From: Stakelama pacifica
GTDB taxonomy: Bacteria > Pseudomonadota > Alphaproteobacteria > Sphingomonadales > Sphingomonadaceae
Direction of reading: 5' to 3'
Length of the DNA stretch: 64,000 nt
Assembly (NCBI RefSeq): GCF_004361835.1
Contig: NZ_SNWD01000001.1
Coordinates: 372,001 to 436,000, forward strand
The notes under the pieces are model-generated. The model saw nothing but the letters and a program-made list of their open reading frames with translations, ran no database searches and was not told the origin of the DNA. This document shows positions 58,807 through 64,000 of the stretch, piece after piece. Positions within the stretch are counted from its first letter, which is position 1, and each line of letters begins with the position of its first letter. The translations under genes and the position numbers were made by a program.

Positions 58807-60627
58807 ATGACCCTGCACGCCGAACTTGCCGCCGTTACCGACCGTGTGATCGAAGCGTCGAAGGAACGACGCAAGGCCTATCTGGAACTCATCCGCCGGG
58901 AGCGTGAAAACGGCGTGGATCGTCCGCGCCTCGGCTGCGCGAACCTCGCCCATGGCTATGCCGGAACCGATGAACAGCGCGACCAGATGAAGGATTCGCG
59001 CCGGATGAATGTCGGCATCGTCACTGCCTATAATGACATGCTCTCGGCGCATGCGACTTATTATCGTTACCCCGAACAGATGAAGGTCTGGGCACTGCAG
59101 GCGGGGATCACGGCGCAGGTGGCCGGCGGGGTTCCGGCGATGTGCGACGGCGTGACGCAGGGCTATCCCGGCATGGAATTGTCGCTGTTCAGCCGCGACA
59201 CGATTGCGCTGTCCACTGCCGTCGCGCTGTCGCACGGCATGTTCGAAGGCGCTGCGCTGCTCGGCATTTGCGACAAGATCGTACCGGGCCTGTTGATGGG
59301 CGCGCTGCGCTTCGGTCATTTGCCGATGGTGATGATCCCAGGCGGGCCAATGCGTTCGGGCCTTCCCAACAAGGAAAAAGCGCGGGTCCGCGAACTCTAT
59401 GCCGAGGGCAAGGCGAGCCGCGAGGAATTGCTCGAAGCCGAGATCGCTGCGTATCACGGCAAGGGCACCTGCACCTTTTACGGCACCGCCAATTCCAACC
59501 AGATGATGATGGAAGCGATGGGCCTGCACGTCCCCGGCGCTGCCTTTGCCAATCCGGGCACCAAGCTGCGCCAGGAACTGACGCGCGAGGCAGTGCAGCG
59601 GCTCGCGCAGATCGGATGGGAAGGCGATGATTATCGCCCCGTCGGCGAAGTCGTCGACGAACGCGCGATCGTCAATGCGGCGGTCGTGCTGCTCGCGACG
59701 GGCGGTTCGACCAACCATCTGATCCATTTGCCCGCGATTGCCCGCTCGGCCGGGATCGTGCTCGATTGGGAGGATTTCGACCGGCTGTCGAAGGTCGTGC
59801 CGCTCATTACGCGCGTCTATCCGAACGGATCGGCGGATGTGAACATGTTCGAAGATGCGGGCGGCCCGCCCTTCGTCATTCGCGAGCTCACCAAAGCAGG
59901 GTTGCTTCATAACGATATTCTGACGATCGCGGAAAAAGGCTTTGCCGCGTACGGCACCAAGCCGGCGATCGAGGACGACAAGCTCGTCTGGAACGAATTG
60001 CCCGAAAAGAGCGGCGACGATGCCGTTGTCCGCACCGTCGACAATCCCTTCTGGCATGAAGGCGGCTTCCGTATCCTCGCCGGCAATCTCGGCCGGGCCT
60101 GCATCAAGATCAGCGCGGTCGAGGAAGATCGCTGGATCATCGAAGCACCGGCCCGCGTTTTTTCCGATCAGCAAGCGGTGCAGGATGCGTTCAAGGCAGG
60201 CGAGCTCGACAGGGATGTCGTCGTGGTCGTCCGCTTTCAGGGGCCGAAGGCGAACGGCATGCCCGAACTGCACAAGCTCACCCCGCCTTTGGGCGTCCTT
60301 CAGAATCGCGGCTTCCGCGTGGCGCTCGTCACCGACGGCCGCATGTCGGGAGCGAGCGGCAAGGTGCCCTGCGCCATTCATACCTCGCCCGAGGCAAAGG
60401 GCGGCGGCCCGCTGGGCAAGGTACGCGACGGCGATATCATTCGCGTCGATGCGGTCGCCGGAACGCTGGAGGCCAAAGTGCCTGCCGCGGAATGGGATGC
60501 GCGCGAGCTTGCGCCCGCCCCTGCCGAAGCGATGGGCACGGGCCGCGAAATCTTCGCATTGATGCGCCATGGCGCAAACGAAGCCGAGCAGGGCGCGTCC
60601 GCGCTGCTCGCCGAATCGGGGCTGTAA
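58807..60627 (+). CDS. edd: phosphogluconate dehydratase
   Basis: Edd dehydrates 6-phosphogluconate to 2-keto-3-deoxy-6-phosphogluconate. From ATG 58807 it has 606 residues. The IlvD/Edd family iron-sulfur cysteines are in [37 protein letters not shown] and the [16 protein letters not shown] stretch. The latter distinguishes Edd from IlvD, which has [11 protein letters not shown]. The conserved C-terminal [20 protein letters not shown] is present. The open frame to 58705 lies inside pgl. Confidence 0.97.
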   Translation: MTLHAELAAVTDRVIEASKERRKAYLELIRRERENGVDRPRLGCANLAHGYAGTDEQRDQMKDSRRMNVGIVTAYNDMLSAHATYYRYPEQMKVWALQAGITAQVAGGVPAMCDGVTQGYPGMELSLFSRDTIALSTAVALSHGMFEGAALLGICDKIVPGLLMGALRFGHLPMVMIPGGPMRSGLPNKEKARVRELYAEGKASREELLEAEIAAYHGKGTCTFYGTANSNQMMMEAMGLHVPGAAFANPGTKLRQELTREAVQRLAQIGWEGDDYRPVGEVVDERAIVNAAVVLLATGGSTNHLIHLPAIARSAGIVLDWEDFDRLSKVVPLITRVYPNGSADVNMFEDAGGPPFVIRELTKAGLLHNDILTIAEKGFAAYGTKPAIEDDKLVWNELPEKSGDDAVVRTVDNPFWHEGGFRILAGNLGRACIKISAVEEDRWIIEAPARVFSDQQAVQDAFKAGELDRDVVVVVRFQGPKANGMPELHKLTPPLGVLQNRGFRVALVTDGRMSGASGKVPCAIHTSPEAKGGGPLGKVRDGDIIRVDAVAGTLEAKVPAAEWDARELAPAPAEAMGTGREIFALMRHGANEAEQGASALLAESGL

Positions 60628-60633
60628 GACCAG

Positions 60634-61605
60634 ATGACAGAAATCGTTTCGATCGATATCGGCGGCACGCATGCGCGTTTCGCCATCGCCGAAGTCGCGA
60701 ACGGGCGCGTGCTTTCGCTCAGCGAGCCGGTGAAGATGAAAACGGCTGAACATGCCAGCCTGCAAATGGCGAAACAGGCCTTTGCCCGGATTATCGATCG
60801 TCCGCTGCCCCGAGCGGCGGGAATCGCTATTGCCTCCCCGATCGGCGGTGAGGTCATCAAGCTGACCAACAATCCATGGGTGTTTCGCCCTGCGTTGATC
60901 AACGAACGGCTTGAGGTCGATAGCTGGAGCTTGATCAACGATTTCGGCGCGGTCGGCCATGCGGTGGCGCAGCTGTCGGACGATCACTTCATCCATGTCT
61001 GCGGCCCCGATCAGCCTTTTCCCGATCACGGCTCAATTACCGTGTGCGGCCCCGGCACGGGGCTGGGCGTCGCACAGGTGTTTCGGCATGGCGGCGGCTA
61101 TTCGATCATCGAGACCGAAGGCGGCCATATGGATTTCTCGCCGCTGGACGCGATCGAGGATGCGATCCTTCAGCGGCTTCGCAAGGCGTTCAACCGCGTA
61201 TCGGTCGAGCGGATTGTCGCCGGGCCGGGGATCGTCGCGATTTACGAGGCGCTGGCGAAGATCGAGGGGCTGTCGGTGCCCAGCCGCGATGATCGCGAAA
61301 TCTGGGATATGGCGCTCAACGGCAATGACAGCATCGCCAACGCGGCGCTCGATCGTTTCTGTCTTGCGCTTGGTACGGTAGCAGGCAATCTGGCGCTCGC
61401 ACACGGCCCGAAGGGCGTCGTTCTCGCGGGTGGGCTCGGCTATCGGCTGAAGGACCGGCTGCTGCAATCGGGGTTCGAAGATCGTTTCGTCGCCAAGGGC
61501 CGGTTTCAGTCGCTGATGCGCTCGATTCCCGTCAAACTCATCACCCATCCCGAGCCCGGCCTGTTCGGTGCCGCAGCCGCCTATGCGCAGGAGCATAACC
61601 AGTGA
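60634..61605 (+). CDS. glk: glucokinase
   Basis: Glk phosphorylates cytosolic glucose with ATP. The 323-residue ASKHA-fold protein has the N-terminal phosphate loop IDIGGTHARFAIAEV and the sugar site LINDFGAVGHAVAQL. The signature GPGTGLGVAQ and the E-box ETEGGHMDFSP, which belong to the bacterial Glk group rather than ROK kinases, are present. Placing glk with zwf-pgl-edd-eda fits non-PTS glucose uptake. Its stop overlaps the eda GTG start. Confidence 0.95.
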   Translation: MTEIVSIDIGGTHARFAIAEVANGRVLSLSEPVKMKTAEHASLQMAKQAFARIIDRPLPRAAGIAIASPIGGEVIKLTNNPWVFRPALINERLEVDSWSLINDFGAVGHAVAQLSDDHFIHVCGPDQPFPDHGSITVCGPGTGLGVAQVFRHGGGYSIIETEGGHMDFSPLDAIEDAILQRLRKAFNRVSVERIVAGPGIVAIYEALAKIEGLSVPSRDDREIWDMALNGNDSIANAALDRFCLALGTVAGNLALAHGPKGVVLAGGLGYRLKDRLLQSGFEDRFVAKGRFQSLMRSIPVKLITHPEPGLFGAAAAYAQEHNQ

Positions 61606-62204
61606 AAATCAGTGAAATCATGCAGGTCGCGCCGGTCGTTCCGGTGCTGGTCGTCCACGATGCCGCCGACGCACAGCCCATCGCAAAGGCGCTGGTGGCG
61701 GGCGGTATTCGGGTGCTCGAAGTGACCATGCGCACTCCCGCCGCGCTGGAGGTGATGGCGGAGATGAAAAAGGTCGAAGGCGCAATCGTCGGGGCCGGTA
61801 CGGTCGTCAGCGCGGCACAGGCGGCGCAGGTTATCGACGCGGGCGCAGAATTTATCGTCTCGCCCGGACTTACCGAAAGCGTTGCGCGGCCAATCATCGA
61901 TGCGGGCGTCCCCTTCCTCCCCGGCATCGCCAATGCGAGCGACATCATGCGCGGGCTGGATCTTGGCCTCGACCATTTCAAATTCTTCCCCGCCGAAACG
62001 TCGGGCGGGCTGAAAGCGCTGAAGGCGCTGGCGGCACCGTTCGGCCAGTGCCGTTTCTGCCCCACCGGCGGGATCAGCGAAGCGAGCGCGCCCGAATGGC
62101 TGGCGTTCGAACCGGTCCTCTGTGTCGGCGGAAGCTGGGTGGCGAGTGGTACGCCCGAGGAGATCGAAGCAAAGGCTAAGGCGGCTTCGCAACTGGGTCG
62201 GTGA
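61602..62204 (+). CDS. eda: 2-dehydro-3-deoxy-phosphogluconate aldolase
   Basis: Eda cleaves KDPG to pyruvate and glyceraldehyde-3-phosphate, the last Entner-Doudoroff step. The 200-residue TIM barrel shows the catalytic Glu in VLEVTMRTPAALE and GAGTVVSAAQAA. The Schiff-base lysine is in LDHFKFFPAETSGG, and PTGGISEASAPEWL closes the barrel. The GTG start overlaps the glk stop (GTGA). A strong terminator follows 7 bases after the stop. Confidence 0.96.
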   Translation: MKISEIMQVAPVVPVLVVHDAADAQPIAKALVAGGIRVLEVTMRTPAALEVMAEMKKVEGAIVGAGTVVSAAQAAQVIDAGAEFIVSPGLTESVARPIIDAGVPFLPGIANASDIMRGLDLGLDHFKFFPAETSGGLKALKALAAPFGQCRFCPTGGISEASAPEWLAFEPVLCVGGSWVASGTPEEIEAKAKAASQLGR

Positions 62205-62211
62205 CATTGCA

Positions 62212-62246
62212 GCCGGGTGCGCGAGGCAATCCGCACCCGGCATTTT
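62212..62246 (+). terminator. terminator of the Entner-Doudoroff operon
   Basis: A perfect 10-bp stem (GCCGGGTGCG / CGCACCCGGC) with a 10-base loop, followed by ATTTTC. It lies 7 bases after the eda stop and 14 bases before the convergent mltG stop. The T-rich side faces eda. Confidence 0.88.
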
Positions 62247-62259
62247 CATGGAAAGCTTT

Positions 62260-63228
62260 CTACATTTCCCCGCGCGCGCGCCGGATCGCGTACCATTTCT
62301 TCACATTGCGCTCATGTTCTTCCAGCGTTCTGGCGAAGACATGCCCGCCGGTGCCGTCGGCGACGAAATAGAGCGCATCGCTCTTCGCCGGGTGCAGCGC
62401 AGCATCGATCGATGCGCGCCCCGGATTGCAGATCGGCCCGATCGGCAGCCCTGCCATGGCATAAGTGTTATAGCCGTTGCGCGCCTCCAGCTCGGACCGC
62501 AAAATTCTGCGTCCCAGCGGCTTACCCTTTGTGATCGGGTAGATCACCGTCGGATCTGCTTGCAGCCGCATGCCTTCACGCAGTCGGTTCGAATAGACTG
62601 CAGCAATTTCACGCCGTTCTTTGGGCTTTCCCGTTTCTTTTTCGATCACCGAAGCGAGGATTAGCGCCTCGCGCGGCGTCTTCGCTACCGTATCGGGCGA
62701 TCGCTTCGCCCAGGCAGCGTCGAGATATTGCACCATGGCGCGCTGCATGCGCTCCAGCACCTGACGGCGGCTGTCGTTGCGCTGATAGCTATAGCTGTCG
62801 GGCAGCACCGTTCCTTCGAGCGGGACGTCGAGCTCGCCTTCAAGCTCAGGCGCTGCCATCAACCGCTCGCGAACCAGTATCGAGGGCAGGCCTTCCGGTA
62901 TGGTGACGAGGCGCCGCAGCGCATCGCCCTTCTGCATCATCTCCAGAATGTCGGACTGGCTGGCATGCGCCGGGATGCGATATTCGCCTGCCCTGATCGG
63001 CGTGCCGCCGCCAAAGACTTTCGAAAGCAACACGAAGCGGCGTGCGGAGCGAACCGCACCCGCTTTTTCCAGCGCGCCCGCCGCATCGGTGAGCGTCGAT
63101 CCCTCGCGCACCACGACGCTGCGCTGTTCGGGCAACGGCCCGGCGCCGCCCCAAAGTTGCGCCACGCCGAACAGCGCAGCGCCGCCGAGCAGGACGATCG
63201 CGAGGAGAAGACACCCAACTTTGCGCAT
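62260..63228 (-). CDS. mltG: endolytic murein transglycosylase MltG
   Basis: MltG cleaves nascent glycan strands near the inner membrane and sets their length. The 322-residue protein has one N-terminal membrane helix (VGCLLLAIVLLGGAALFGVAQL) and a LysM-like stretch (VVVREGSTLTDAAGALEKAG). The YceG catalytic domain contains the Glu in LILASVIEKETGKPKERREIA. LRLQADPTVIYP-like (MRLQADPTVIY) and NPGRASIDAALHP are also conserved. It is downstream of fabF on the same strand, the usual proteobacterial neighbour. Confidence 0.96.
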   Translation of the reverse strand: MRKVGCLLLAIVLLGGAALFGVAQLWGGAGPLPEQRSVVVREGSTLTDAAGALEKAGAVRSARRFVLLSKVFGGGTPIRAGEYRIPAHASQSDILEMMQKGDALRRLVTIPEGLPSILVRERLMAAPELEGELDVPLEGTVLPDSYSYQRNDSRRQVLERMQRAMVQYLDAAWAKRSPDTVAKTPREALILASVIEKETGKPKERREIAAVYSNRLREGMRLQADPTVIYPITKGKPLGRRILRSELEARNGYNTYAMAGLPIGPICNPGRASIDAALHPAKSDALYFVADGTGGHVFARTLEEHERNVKKWYAIRRARGEM

Positions 63229-63263
63229 ATTTCCTCCCGCAACGCCCGCTCAGCGAAACGCTA

Positions 63264-64000
63264 TCAGATCGCTTTCATCACCAGCGAAGCATTGGTGCCG
63301 CCGAAGCCGAAGCTGTTGTTCAGAATCGCCTTCACCTTACGCTCCTTCGCCTTATGCGGAACCAGATCGACGCCCGCGCAATTCTCGCTCGGATTGTCGA
63401 GGTTCAGCGTCGGCGGAACGATTTGATCGCGCATCGCAAGGATGCAGAAGATGCTCTCCACCGCCCCTGCGCCGCCCAGCAGATGGCCGATCGCCGATTT
63501 TGTCGAGCTCATCGACATGGTCTCGATATCGTTCCCGAACAGACGCCGCACCGCGCCGAGTTCGAGTTCGTCACCCATCGGCGTCGAAGTGCCGTGCGCG
63601 TTGACATAGTCGATGTCGGAAAGGTTCAACCCCGACTTTTTCACCGCCATCTGCATCGAGCGCAATGCGCCCGACCCTTCGGGATGCGGTGCGGTGACGT
63701 GATAGGCGTCACCCGACATGCCATAGCCGACGACCTCAGCGTAAATTTTAGCGCCGCGCGCCTTTGCTCGCTCATATTCTTCCAGCACGACAACGCCCGC
63801 GCCTTCGCCCATCACGAAACCATCGCGCCCCTGATCCCAGGGACGGCTGGCGCGCGTAGGGTCGTCGCGGAACCCGCCCGAAAGCGCGCGCGCCTGACCG
63901 AATCCGGCGATTCCAATGGGGCAGATCGCCCCTTCAGCGCCGCCCGCCAACATGACATCGGCATCGTCGAGCGCGATCATCCGCGCAGCATCGCCGATCG
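63264..64000 (-). CDS. fabF: 3-oxoacyl-ACP synthase II (FabF), partial
   Basis: FabF condenses malonyl-ACP with acyl-ACP in fatty-acid elongation. About 245 codons of the C-terminal part are present and the frame is open to the right edge. The active-site histidines are in [17 protein letters not shown] and [18 protein letters not shown]. The C-terminal [18 protein letters not shown] is typical. The nucleophilic cysteine lies in the part beyond the window. A methionine at 63980 is internal ([16 protein letters not shown]), not the start. Confidence 0.96.
   Translation of the reverse strand, partial: IGDAARMIALDDADVMLAGGAEGAICPIGIAGFGQARALSGGFRDDPTRASRPWDQGRDGFVMGEGAGVVVLEEYERAKARGAKIYAEVVGYGMSGDAYHVTAPHPEGSGALRSMQMAVKKSGLNLSDIDYVNAHGTSTPMGDELELGAVRRLFGNDIETMSMSSTKSAIGHLLGGAGAVESIFCILAMRDQIVPPTLNLDNPSENCAGVDLVPHKAKERKVKAILNNSFGFGGTNASLVMKAI

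Noticed and set aside
58678..61029. A 783-codon open frame on the minus strand across edd and glk
   Set aside because: It is the reverse shadow of edd and glk, which have full family motifs; its translation is Arg/His/Asp-rich with no domain. Long antisense frames are common in high-GC DNA.

Overview
The window is an ordinary, gene-dense, high-GC stretch of bacterial chromosome from an alphaproteobacterium, most likely a member of the Sphingomonadaceae. Three things point there: the pckA / chvI-chvG-hprK-rapZ-EIIA-HPr neighbourhood, the complete Entner-Doudoroff operon zwf-pgl-edd-glk-eda, and a short HprK of 144 residues. This assignment is an inference from gene content and order. No rRNA, tRNA, CRISPR array, prophage, insertion sequence or plasmid function was seen.

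Left part (1-13459): pepA enters from the left edge on the minus strand. It diverges from an envelope/ribosome operon on the plus strand (lptD-surA-pdxA-rsmA). A minus-strand run follows: a small TPR protein, an RsmB-type methyltransferase and guaB. A Tat-exported DUF885 peptidase and an MscS channel then converge with stop codons that abut.

Regulatory block (13460-20497): pckA diverges from chvI-chvG-hprK-rapZ-EIIA(Man)-HPr-trmH/spoU. This couples an envelope two-component system to a PTS-like phosphorelay without sugar permease components.

Middle (20498-48951): housekeeping genes on both strands. They include an alpha/beta hydrolase, rmuC, def, recR, fmt-truA, and a long minus-strand operon running from ETF-QO and a TPR protein through ispE, a crotonase, an N-formylglutamate amidohydrolase, ilvD, a lipoprotein and the NAD(P)HX repair enzyme to an RlmD-like methyltransferase. 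A UDG-like protein, a lytic transglycosylase and moaB, a radical SAM protein, an M1 aminopeptidase, an acyl-CoA ligase and dnaE follow. Two intergenic palindromic repeat elements of one family lie here (20530-20737 and 43726-43815).

Right part (48952-64000): lolC-lolD, then a 535-base intergenic region. That region holds a candidate structured RNA, a heat-shock promoter and a ROSE-type RNA thermometer in front of an hsp20 gene. After it come pyrG, secG, a MarR regulator, a C40-family protein that has lost its catalytic cysteine, argC, the Entner-Doudoroff operon with a strong terminator, mltG, and fabF running off the right edge.

No large undescribed system was found. The items most worth a second look are the structured RNA candidate (51131-51260), the ROSE thermometer, and several enzymes whose family catalytic or cofactor residues are missing (C40 protein, UDG-like protein, crotonase). 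A probable non-AUG start for the TPR protein at 34641/34674 also deserves attention.
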